Source of the DNA: JBCCQL01 sp039414355
GTDB taxonomy: Bacteria; Planctomycetota; Planctomycetia; Pirellulales; Lacipirellulaceae
NCBI GenBank assembly: GCA_039414355.1
Contig: JBCDJN010000002.1
Span: forward strand, 73,076-137,075
Length of the DNA stretch: 64,000 nt
Direction of reading: 5' to 3'
Shown here: positions 34,561 to 41,934 of the stretch, piece after piece
Position numbering within the stretch: the stretch's first letter is position 1
Layout of the letters: every line of letters begins with the position of its first letter
Position numbers and translations under genes: made by a program
The notes under the pieces: model-generated
Told to the model about the DNA's origin: nothing
Databases searched by the model: none
The model's input: the letters and a program-made list of their open reading frames with translations, nothing else

Positions 34561-35691
34561 TCAGAAGTCCGTGTCGGGTTCGAAGTCGGCTTCGCCGATG
34601 ATCGCGCCGTCGCGGCGGTTGGCGAGTTGGGCGTAGGTCTTCGCGTTCATGTACTCGCTGAGGAACTCGGCGGAGCCGTCCGCGCGGACAAATTGGGCCC
34701 CGCCCGGGTGATGGCTGCCGAAGCCGCCCACCGCCAGCGGGCTGTTGGGATCGCCGCCCCGCTTGACGTACGGGTCGACGGTGTCGGCATCGTCTTCCTT
34801 TGGCGTTGCGTCCTCGCTAGACCCAAGCTGCTCGGACTCCGCGTTCGGACCAGCCGACGAGTCGCTCTCCTCGCCGAGCAGTTGCTCGCCGCCGAAGAGG
34901 TCATCGCCACCGAAGAGATCGCCTTCGAATCCTTCGTCATCAATCTCACCAAAGCCGAGACCAAAATCCCCGCCATCCCCCTCCTGCCACCACACCGGAC
35001 CGCTGGCTGACAACCCGCCGCCGAAGCCGCCGGCGGCATTCAGCTCTTCGTTGATCGGGGCGCCCGTGTTGCGGAGCGTCGCCGGCGTGCCGGACATCCA
35101 GCCAAGGTCGGTGGCGTCATTGGTGATCTTCTCGCCCACCATCAGCGTGTAAGCGGCGCCGTCGGTCAGGTCGTCGAACGTGACCCGGCTGCCGAGGAAC
35201 AACACGCCGTTGTTGGTGGTGTCGATGGGCGCCTCGGCGTCGTGGTGCACGCCGGCGTAGCTGCTGTAGGGGAACTCGGCATTCGGCGACGAAGGGCAGA
35301 TGAGCCACTCGATGATCGTTCGCCGGGCTCGGTGGTTCTTCTTGTGGTAGGCGCCCACGGCGAAGTCGACGGCGCGGAAGCGGGCGGGCTCTCCGAACTG
35401 GGCGAGCGAGTAGGTGATCCAGCTCTTATGGTCGCCGCCCGGCACGTTCTGGATCGGCCCCGTGGGGTTGGTCACGCCGGCCGGGAACCGGGCGTTGGCC
35501 ATCTCGTAGTTGTGCAGCCCCACCGCGACCTGCCGGAGCTGGTTCTGGCAAGACGAACGCCGCGCCGCCTCGCGGGCCGCCTGCACCGCCGGCAGCAGCA
35601 GCGCGATCAGGATGCCGATGATGGCGATCACCACCAGCAGTTCCACGAGGGTGAAGGCGCGCCGGCGCGGCGATTGGCGAGGGTTGATCAT
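34561..35691 (-). CDS. DUF1559 prepilin-like protein with acidic insert
   Basis: This 376-residue protein is the last gene of the pseudopilus operon. It has the prepilin leader and helix (RAFTLVELLVVIAIIGILIA), LLPAVQAAREAARRSSC, LICPSSP, and the C-terminal HHPGGAQFVRADGSAEFL typical of DUF1559. Between about residues 238 and 306 there is an unusual Gly/Asp/Glu-rich insert with repeats such as GDLFGGDDLFGGEQLLGEES. It may be the main pseudopilin of this system; known major pseudopilins end soon after the beta sheet, so the long C-terminal domain is family-specific. Its start is 49 bases after the stop of the PilX-like gene. Confidence 0.9.
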   Translation of the reverse strand: MINPRQSPRRRAFTLVELLVVIAIIGILIALLLPAVQAAREAARRSSCQNQLRQVAVGLHNYEMANARFPAGVTNPTGPIQNVPGGDHKSWITYSLAQFGEPARFRAVDFAVGAYHKKNHRARRTIIEWLICPSSPNAEFPYSSYAGVHHDAEAPIDTTNNGVLFLGSRVTFDDLTDGAAYTLMVGEKITNDATDLGWMSGTPATLRNTGAPINEELNAAGGFGGGLSASGPVWWQEGDGGDFGLGFGEIDDEGFEGDLFGGDDLFGGEQLLGEESDSSAGPNAESEQLGSSEDATPKEDDADTVDPYVKRGGDPNSPLAVGGFGSHHPGGAQFVRADGSAEFLSEYMNAKTYAQLANRRDGAIIGEADFEPDTDF

Positions 35692-35740
35692 GGCGTGGTT
35701 GGGTAGGGAGAGCGTTAACTTGAAGATGAAAGCGGCCTCG

Positions 35741-36157
35741 TTAGTCGGCCGACGATGGAAGGTCGAGGGTCTTGGTAACCCGCGCCCGGCGATCGGGGCC
35801 GGGCGGCAGATCGGCGGTGGCGGTGATCGTCAGCGTGCCCGCTTCGTCGCCGGCGGTAACGGCGATGGCCACTTCCGCCGACAGGTCCCGCGGCAAGACC
35901 CCGGCCGGCACGGACCAGGTCTCGCCTTGGTAGCTGGGGTCGGTTGCACGCTGCGCCGCCGCACGCCGAACGGCGGAGTCGGCAAGCCAGGCCGCCTGCA
36001 GGCGAAGGTGCGCCGACCTCTGCGCCCGCAGCGCCGCCACCCGGGACTTCGCCCAACTGGCCATGAGCAGCGAGGCGATCGCCAGCACGGCAATCACCAG
36101 GACCAGCCCAAAGGCCGGTCGCCGCGTTCGTCGCACGGGCGGGTTGTGATGGCTCAT
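35741..36157 (-). CDS. Minor pseudopilin-like (PilX/GspK-type) protein
   Basis: This 138-residue protein has an Arg-rich start, then one hydrophobic helix (AFGLVLVIAVLAIASLLMAS) followed by a basic amphipathic helix and a beta-rich tail. The form is that of PilX or GspK-like minor pseudopilins, although the usual Glu at position 5 after cleavage is missing, as in GspK-type proteins. Its start codon overlaps the preceding stop by 4 bases (ATGA), so it is translated as part of the operon. Assignment is by shape and position. Confidence 0.7.
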   Translation of the reverse strand: MSHHNPPVRRTRRPAFGLVLVIAVLAIASLLMASWAKSRVAALRAQRSAHLRLQAAWLADSAVRRAAAQRATDPSYQGETWSVPAGVLPRDLSAEVAIAVTAGDEAGTLTITATADLPPGPDRRARVTKTLDLPSSAD

Positions 36158-36660
36158 GGCTGCTCCGCCGGGTTTGGAGCGAGCGGCCGAAGGTCGCGGC
36201 CCACGGTGGCGCGGACGTTGAGGCTGGGCTGAGTCGGCTCGTTAGGTTCGATCACGATGCGAACCCAACCGCCCGCCTCAGCCGATGGCGGGTCGACGGT
36301 GAGCCGGTTGTCGCTCGGCGCCGGGAAGACCCCGCGCGGTGTTTCTTCGCCATCGGCAACCAAGAACCGATGCAGGCGATCGCCCCGCCGTCGGTAGCGA
36401 ATCGACTCGCCGCCCGGCTGGGCCAGGGTGAGTTCGTCCGCCGCGTCGCTCAACGCCAGCGACTCGGCCGACCACACGTCGGCCCGCAACGTGGCGGCAA
36501 GCTGAGCGGTAGCCGCCGCCTTGGCGGGCTGGCGGCTCGCTTCGCGCTCCACCTGCATCGCGGCGCCCAGCGCCGCCAGCGTGGTGGCCATCAGCGCGCT
36601 GGCGACGGCGATCACCACCAGCAGTTCGACCAGCGTATAGCCCCGGCGGAGGTTGCCCAT
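36154..36660 (-). CDS. Minor pseudopilin-like protein (GspJ-type)
   Basis: The ATG at 36660 gives 168 residues (MGNLRRGYTLVELLVVIAVA). The prepilin cleavage site G/YTLVE and hydrophobic helix are intact. The longer helix, the phrase DELTLAQPGGESIRYRRRGD and the following beta region resemble GspJ/PilW-type minor pseudopilins. The in-frame extension upstream to 36780 overlaps the neighbouring gene and is rejected because of the leader. It overlaps the next gene by 4 bases and the previous one by 1 base (TGATG). Confidence 0.82.
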   Translation of the reverse strand: MGNLRRGYTLVELLVVIAVASALMATTLAALGAAMQVEREASRQPAKAAATAQLAATLRADVWSAESLALSDAADELTLAQPGGESIRYRRRGDRLHRFLVADGEETPRGVFPAPSDNRLTVDPPSAEAGGWVRIVIEPNEPTQPSLNVRATVGRDLRPLAPNPAEQP

Positions 36661-37121
36661 CACGGCTGTCCTCCGTCCGGTGACGTGGTTTCCGAAGGCT
36701 CGGTCGAGCCCGCCGGCTGCGTGTAAACCCAGGCGACCAGCGAACGCTCCTGCCGAGCGGCGCCCGCGTCGGTAAGCCAAGAGAGCGAAACGCGGAGCCG
36801 CTTGCCGGTGGGCCCGGTCTCGGTCGCCTTGATCTCAACGCCCACTTGGCACTCGGGCAGAAGCGTCTCGACCCGCCGATCGACCTCCGGAGGCGCCGCG
36901 TCAGCGGTGAGTTCCCTCCACGGCCGACGCTGCAGCTCTTCCATTAGGTTGGGCAGCTCGGCGAGGGCGGCCGCCTCCCGAGCCATGCGGAGCGACTGCC
37001 GCTTCTGCGCCACCGCCGCCCGGCCAACCGCGGCGGTCACCACGGCCAAGATCGCCGCCGCGGCGATCAGCTCGACGATCGTCCCGCCGCGTCGGTGGTA
37101 ACTCGAACGCTGCCGTGTCAT
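36660..37121 (-). CDS. Minor pseudopilin-like protein (GspI/PilV-type)
   Basis: The ATG at 37121 gives 153 residues. MTRQRSSYHRRGGTIVELIA shows a prepilin-type leader: Gly, then a hydrophobic residue, with Glu at +5. The helix continues AAAAILAVVTAAVGRAAVA. The C-terminal part (VGVEIKATETGPTGKRLRVS) is a small beta domain as in GspI/PilV proteins. The start overlaps the stop of the GspF-like gene upstream in the operon by 4 bases. The exact subunit equivalence (I or H) is uncertain. Confidence 0.8.
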   Translation of the reverse strand: MTRQRSSYHRRGGTIVELIAAAAILAVVTAAVGRAAVAQKRQSLRMAREAAALAELPNLMEELQRRPWRELTADAAPPEVDRRVETLLPECQVGVEIKATETGPTGKRLRVSLSWLTDAGAARQERSLVAWVYTQPAGSTEPSETTSPDGGQP

Positions 37122-38428
37122 GACATGTTCTCGATCAAGGCGACCAGCGGCAGGAACAACGCGACCACGACGAATCCAACGGCCGCCGCCAGCAGGACGA
37201 TCAGCGTCGGCAGCACAATCTTCTCGCAAAGCTTCAGCCGAAACAGCCCGTGGGTGAGGTTTTCGTCCGCGATCCGGCGGAGCACCCAGGGCAGGTTGCC
37301 GGCGCCGCGGGCGGCTTCGAGGGCCGAGGTGTCGCACAAGCGGATCAGCCGGGCCTTGCGGAGCGAATCAACCCAGTGTTGGCCGGCCGTGAGTTCCGCG
37401 TACGCCCGCCGCAGCCGGCGCCGCACCAACCCGCTGGCGTAACCGGGGGCGTGGTTCGCCAGCCGGTCAATCGCCCCGGCGAAGGTCATGCCCCGCTCGG
37501 CCGCCTCGGCCAGCAGCAACAGCACCGCCGCCCGGTGACGGAACCACAACAACCGATCGGTCAGGCCACGCAGCACCGGGATGTCGAACGCGTAGAGCAC
37601 AAGAGTGATTAGCGCGAACAGGACGACACAAAGCGCGAACATCACGATCAGCGAGCCCAGGGTTCCGCCCGTGACGCCGGCCAGGTCGACAAGCGTGACG
37701 GTCATGGAAGGCAGGTCGAGCTCAAACTCTTCGAAGATCTGTCGAAACGAAGGCACGATGTAGAGCATCACGCCGGTGAGCAGCAAGGCGCCGACCGAGA
37801 CGACGGTCACCAAGTAACCCAAGCCGTACGTCAGCCGCAGCCATTCGCCCTGCATGCCGAGAGACTGGTCGCCCGCTAGGCGTGGGTCAGTCGGTACGGG
37901 GCTTTCGCCCGCGAGCGTTGCGGCCGCCAGGGCGTCGCGAGGCGCCGCTCGCGGCGCGGCGGCGAGCGCAATCGGTAGCGCGTCCCCGTGCGTCAAGAAC
38001 CGCAGCATCTGACGGTACGCCCGACCGACGTGCCCAGTGAACCGCTGCTGGTTCAACTCGAGCATCGGCGCCAGAGCCCGCCCCCGCTGCTGGCAGCGCG
38101 TGATGAGCGACCAGACCGATCGCCGCTGCAGGTCGCGACGGGCGAGACGCCATTCCACCAAGGCGTAGATTGCGATCAACTGCAGCGGTCCGAGGACTCC
38201 CACCGCCGCCGGGAACAAGACGAGAAGGAAGCCGATTGCGATGAAGATGAGACTCACGACGGAGAGAAAGGTGTGCAGCGGGGCGTTCGCCCCGGGACCG
38301 CGGGCGCCGTACACCAGCCGAAGGAGCATCCGCAAAGCGATGCCGACACTGGGCAACCCGACGAAAACCAGCAGAGCGATCACGCCCGATGGCACGGCGG
38401 CAAGCGGCGGTGCGACGACAGAGATCAC
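37118..38428 (-). CDS. GspF/PilC-like inner-membrane platform protein, copy 1
   Basis: This 436-residue polytopic protein begins with a GTG at 38428 that overlaps the previous stop. Two hydrophobic segments start it (SGVIALLVFVGLPSVGIAL; FLSVVSLIFIAIGFLLVLF), which is more than usual for the family. Two GspF-type helical domains are joined by membrane segments. The second holds the characteristic PSFRQIFEEFELDLPSMTVT and, at the C-terminus, FLPLVALIENMS, matching the GspF ending (PL...I..L). It would form part of the platform on which pseudopili are assembled. The N-terminal copy of the domain is degenerate. Confidence 0.85.
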   Translation of the reverse strand: MISVVAPPLAAVPSGVIALLVFVGLPSVGIALRMLLRLVYGARGPGANAPLHTFLSVVSLIFIAIGFLLVLFPAAVGVLGPLQLIAIYALVEWRLARRDLQRRSVWSLITRCQQRGRALAPMLELNQQRFTGHVGRAYRQMLRFLTHGDALPIALAAAPRAAPRDALAAATLAGESPVPTDPRLAGDQSLGMQGEWLRLTYGLGYLVTVVSVGALLLTGVMLYIVPSFRQIFEEFELDLPSMTVTLVDLAGVTGGTLGSLIVMFALCVVLFALITLVLYAFDIPVLRGLTDRLLWFRHRAAVLLLLAEAAERGMTFAGAIDRLANHAPGYASGLVRRRLRRAYAELTAGQHWVDSLRKARLIRLCDTSALEAARGAGNLPWVLRRIADENLTHGLFRLKLCEKIVLPTLIVLLAAAVGFVVVALFLPLVALIENMS

Positions 38429-39459
38429 GACAAGTTCTCGATCAAGCTAACCAGCGGTATAAACATCGCCGCCACAAACCCAAGCACCGAAACGCCAACC
38501 AGCACTGTCACGACCGGCAGCACGATGCGTGACAGGAACACCGCATAGGCATCAAGCTGAGCTCGGTACTCGCTGGCCGCGTCGTCGAAGGCTTCCGGCA
38601 GGGCGGCGGCCGATTCGCCGGCAGCGACCAACGCGGTGAGCGTCCGCTCGAAGTCTCGCGAATCGGCCATCGCTTCGCCCAGCGTGCGGCCCCGCTGGCA
38701 ACGGCGGCCGACGCCGCGGATGGCCCCCGCAATGTGCCGGTCGCGCTGCCCCGCGGCGGCGTGACGCAACGCCTCGTCCACCGGGGCGCCCATCCGGCAA
38801 AGGGTGGCCATCTGGCTGCAGAACTGCTCGTGCCCCGCCCAAACCCACGCCCGCCCTAGCAGCGGGAGCGATGTCCGCAGCCAGTGCACCCCCCGGCACG
38901 TTGGCGGCCACAGCAGCGCTAGCGTGATGGCCACCAGCCCGCCCACCACCGCCACGCCAACCCGCGGCGCCATGTCGGCGAGGCTCATGGCCGCCTCGGT
39001 GGCGGCGGGGAGTTCGAGTTCGAACTCGTTGAAGATCTCCTGAAACGGCGGCGCCACCACCGTGCCGAGGAAGAACAACAACGCCCCCAACAGCACCAGC
39101 ACCAGCGTCGGGTAGGCCAGCACGCGGTAGATCCGCCGGACGATGGCCGACCGCTGCGACTCCTGCTCCGCCAGGCTCTTGAGCACCTCGGGGAGCGGGC
39201 CGTAGCCGAGGCCGAAGTCGAGCAGCCGCGTTACGCGGGGCGGCAAGAGCTGACCGAAGACCGCCGCGGCGCCCTGGTCCGCGTTGTGGGCCAGGGCCGC
39301 GTCGATGCGTTGCTTCAAGTGCCGGTCGCCGATCGATTCCGCCACCATCGGCAACGCCTCGCCCAGCGGCGCCTGGGCCTCGGCGATCGCCGCCAGGTTC
39401 TCCAGCAGCAGGGCGGTTTGTTCGCCCGGCGGTTCACGGCAGAGCAGTCGCGTCAGCAT
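38425..39459 (-). CDS. GspF/PilC-like inner-membrane platform protein, copy 2
   Basis: This 344-residue protein (ATG at 39459) has two GspF-type domains. The first is LENLAAIAEAQAPLGEALPM, the membrane segment is LAYPTLVLVLLGALLFFLGTV, then PPFQEIFNEFELELPA. The second is QFCSQMATLCRMGAPVDEAL, ending FIPLVSLIENLS. It is the most canonical of the three copies. Its stop overlaps the start of copy 1. The presence of several distinct copies suggests that the platform may be hetero-oligomeric. Confidence 0.9.
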   Translation of the reverse strand: MLTRLLCREPPGEQTALLLENLAAIAEAQAPLGEALPMVAESIGDRHLKQRIDAALAHNADQGAAAVFGQLLPPRVTRLLDFGLGYGPLPEVLKSLAEQESQRSAIVRRIYRVLAYPTLVLVLLGALLFFLGTVVAPPFQEIFNEFELELPAATEAAMSLADMAPRVGVAVVGGLVAITLALLWPPTCRGVHWLRTSLPLLGRAWVWAGHEQFCSQMATLCRMGAPVDEALRHAAAGQRDRHIAGAIRGVGRRCQRGRTLGEAMADSRDFERTLTALVAAGESAAALPEAFDDAASEYRAQLDAYAVFLSRIVLPVVTVLVGVSVLGFVAAMFIPLVSLIENLS

Positions 39460-39502
39460 CGGCGGCCCGGGCGGCGGTGGCCAATCGGTGGTGCGGGGCG
39501 GG

Positions 39503-40549
39503 TCATTGGGGCAGGGCGAGCTGGTACAGCGCCGCGATGTACGGACCCAAGTTGAGCGAAGCGATCACCGCCACGGCCGCCGCGCCAATCAGGCCGGCCG
39601 CCGCGGGCGGGAGGAAGGCGTCGAGCGACTCGCCGAAGGCGTCCGCGCGACGGCGGTAAGCAAGCGACGCGGAGTCGAGCAGCCGATCGCGGGTCTCGGC
39701 CGGCGCCGGGGTCGCCAGGGCGAGCCGCACCAGCGGCGGCACGCCCCGCCAGTCTGGCGTGGCGCCCGATGCGGTCGCCTCGGCCACGCGATCGCACGCC
39801 GCTTGCAGGTTGCGCTCGCCGGCGGCGTCGCTCGCCAGCCGCAACGCGTCGGGCAGCGGTGTCTCGTTCTTGATGAGCACGGCCAGCATCTCGGCAAAGC
39901 AGGCGTCGCTCGCCAGCCGGTAGCCGCGTCCCAGCCATGGGAGTCGCAGCCACCGCAAGCGCCGCCCGTGTGCCAGCGCTCCCGCGTCGGCGCTGCCGCT
40001 CGACACCCAAACAAACGCGAGCAGCAAGACGGCGACGGCGGGAACCACCGTCGAAAGCCTCGGCGGACCGACCAACCACCAGCGGAGCGTTGGCGACAAC
40101 GCCCAGGAATCGATGCCGATCCAGTCGTACGTGGGCAGCACGTTGACCACCGCGAAGGCCATCAACCCGAACGCCAAGACGAGCACGCCCAGCGGGTAGA
40201 TCGTGGCGATCAGCAGCGTCCGCCGGACCGACGCCACGCGGGTAGCCAGGGCCGCGAACGATTCCAGCGATTCCGTCAGCCGATCGCTACGCAATGCGGG
40301 CCGCACCATGGCGGCGTAGACGGCCGGCAGCTTGTCGCCCTCGGCTTCCAGCGCCGCATCGAACGTGGCGCCCGCGTCGAGCCGCTTCGCGAGGCGCTCG
40401 GCGAGGCTTGATGCCTGGCCGCTTAGCGACTGCGCCGCCCGCGCAAGCCCGGGCCCCAACGGCACGCCGGCTCGGCACAGGCCAAGCACTTCGCGGTTGA
40501 GGGCGATCAGCTCGTCGAGCGACAGGGTGTTCGGCACAGGCGGCAGCAC
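39503..40549 (-). CDS. GspF/PilC-like inner-membrane platform protein, copy 3 (divergent)
   Basis: This 348-residue protein starts at a GTG (40549). LIALNREVLGLCRAGVPLGP corresponds to the first GspF domain, followed by membrane helices (TLLIATIYPLGVLVLAFGLM; VVPAVAVLLLAFVWVSSG). CFAEMLAVLIKNETPLPDAL is the second domain. The C-terminus lacks the usual GspF ending and reads GPYIAALYQLALPQ after a last helix. It is the most divergent copy. The gap to copy 2 is 43 bases and to gspE 52 bases. Confidence 0.83.
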   Translation of the reverse strand: MLPPVPNTLSLDELIALNREVLGLCRAGVPLGPGLARAAQSLSGQASSLAERLAKRLDAGATFDAALEAEGDKLPAVYAAMVRPALRSDRLTESLESFAALATRVASVRRTLLIATIYPLGVLVLAFGLMAFAVVNVLPTYDWIGIDSWALSPTLRWWLVGPPRLSTVVPAVAVLLLAFVWVSSGSADAGALAHGRRLRWLRLPWLGRGYRLASDACFAEMLAVLIKNETPLPDALRLASDAAGERNLQAACDRVAEATASGATPDWRGVPPLVRLALATPAPAETRDRLLDSASLAYRRRADAFGESLDAFLPPAAAGLIGAAAVAVIASLNLGPYIAALYQLALPQ

Positions 40550-40601
40550 TTTCCATGACCAAGCGAAAGACCACGCGGCGAACGGTCTTCAATCGTAACC
40601 G

Positions 40602-41771
40602 TTACGTGGGGCCGCCAAACACCCGCAGCGTCTCGGCGAGGCTTGTTTTGCCGCGGAGCACCATCTGCCGGGCTTGTTCGGCGAGGTCGGCCCGATCTTG
40701 CGGCGCGATCGCATCAATCCCGGCCTCGCCCGCGGCGCTGAGCGCCGCCAGCAGCCGGCGCCCCCGGTAGCCGCTGCCGCCGCAGCGCTCGCACCCAACC
40801 GCACGGCGAGCGGCGTCGCGGCTGGGCGGCGGTGAATCGCCCTCGGCGCCAAACGCCTCGGCCAGGTTCGCGTTGGCGTCGGGCTCGGCGCAGTCGCAGA
40901 GCGTTCGGATCAGCCGCTGGGCCATCACCACGCGCACGCCAGCGCGGAGCGTGTAGCGTGGCACGCCCATGTCGAGCAGCCGCTCGACGGCCGTCGCCGC
41001 GTCAGGGGCATGGAAGGTGGTGAGGACCAGTTGGCCGGTCATGGCGGCCTGCATGGCCACGGCGGCGGTCTCTTGGTCACGCACTTCGCCCACCAGCACC
41101 ACCTCCGGGTCTTGGCGGAGCAGCGAACGCAGGCCCGTCGCCAAATCGAACCCGGCGGCCGGCGACGCCTCGGATTGCGAGACACCGGGCACGACGATTT
41201 CAACCGGGTCTTCGAGCGACACCAGGCTCCGCTCGCCAGCGGACTCCGCCGCGATCTCCCGCAGGCAGGCGTACGCCGTGGTTGTCTTGCCGCTGCCGGC
41301 GGGGCCGACGATCACCACGGCGCCAGAACGCTGCCGCAGCGCGCCGCGGAGCGTGGCGAGCACCTCGGGGGCGAGGCCGAGCGAATCAAGCCTTGCCTGC
41401 GAAGCCGGGCCGCGGTCGAAGAGCCGGGCGACCGCCTTCTCGCCGTGCACCGTGGGAAAGGTGCTCACGCGGACCTCCACCAGCAGCCGCCCCGCGCTGA
41501 GCCGGCCTTCCTGCGGCGTCTGGGTTTGGTAGGTGAGCAGCCCCGCCAGCACCTTGAGGCGGACGATCACGTTGCTCGCCACCGCCGGCGGCGCTTTGGC
41601 CGCCACGCGCAGCACGCCATCGACGCGCCACTTCACCTCCAGCCCGTCGGGCGTTGGCAGCAGGTGAAGGTCGCTGGCGCCCACCTCCACGGTGGCGGCG
41701 AGCACGGCGTCGACCACCGCCGGGGCGTCGTCGGCCTTGGCGCCATTGAGCTGTTCTTGGAGCGCTTTCAC
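40602..41771 (-). CDS. GspE/PilB-type secretion ATPase
   Basis: This 389-residue protein starts at a GTG (41771) and is the first gene of the operon. The N2-type domain begins GASDLHLLPTPDGLEVKWRV. Walker A is GPAGSGKTT at residues 156-164, the Asp box is SLEDPVEIVVPG, Walker B is near DPEVVLVGEVRD, and the His box lies in LTTFHAPDAATAVERLLDMG. A zinc motif is present but modified: CDC instead of CxxC, then CERCGGSGYRGR. It lacks the long N1 domain of typical GspE (which binds GspL), consistent with no gspL here. It powers pseudopilus assembly. Confidence 0.93.
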   Translation of the reverse strand: MKALQEQLNGAKADDAPAVVDAVLAATVEVGASDLHLLPTPDGLEVKWRVDGVLRVAAKAPPAVASNVIVRLKVLAGLLTYQTQTPQEGRLSAGRLLVEVRVSTFPTVHGEKAVARLFDRGPASQARLDSLGLAPEVLATLRGALRQRSGAVVIVGPAGSGKTTTAYACLREIAAESAGERSLVSLEDPVEIVVPGVSQSEASPAAGFDLATGLRSLLRQDPEVVLVGEVRDQETAAVAMQAAMTGQLVLTTFHAPDAATAVERLLDMGVPRYTLRAGVRVVMAQRLIRTLCDCAEPDANANLAEAFGAEGDSPPPSRDAARRAVGCERCGGSGYRGRRLLAALSAAGEAGIDAIAPQDRADLAEQARQMVLRGKTSLAETLRVFGGPT

Positions 41772-41782
41772 GAGATTACGAC

Positions 41783-41802
41783 ACGGAAAAGCGCGTTTCC
41801 GT
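41783..41802. promoter_or_regulatory. Palindrome in the divergent gspE/GH57 promoter region
   Basis: ACGGAAA and TTTCCGT form a 7-bp inverted repeat around AGCGCG, 12 bases upstream of the gspE start and between two divergent genes. It could be an operator for either side. No convincing -10/-35 pair can be named in the 163-base region (41772-41934). Confidence 0.3.
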
Positions 41803-41934
41803 TATCCGCATCGGTAGGGACGGGCCGAAAACGCTTTGTTAAGATTTATGGAATCCGCGGCCTAGGTTGCGGCCCTCATTACGGTTCTCGTCATGACTTC
41901 TTCGCTTCTTCCCCGAGAGGATTCCGCGATCACT

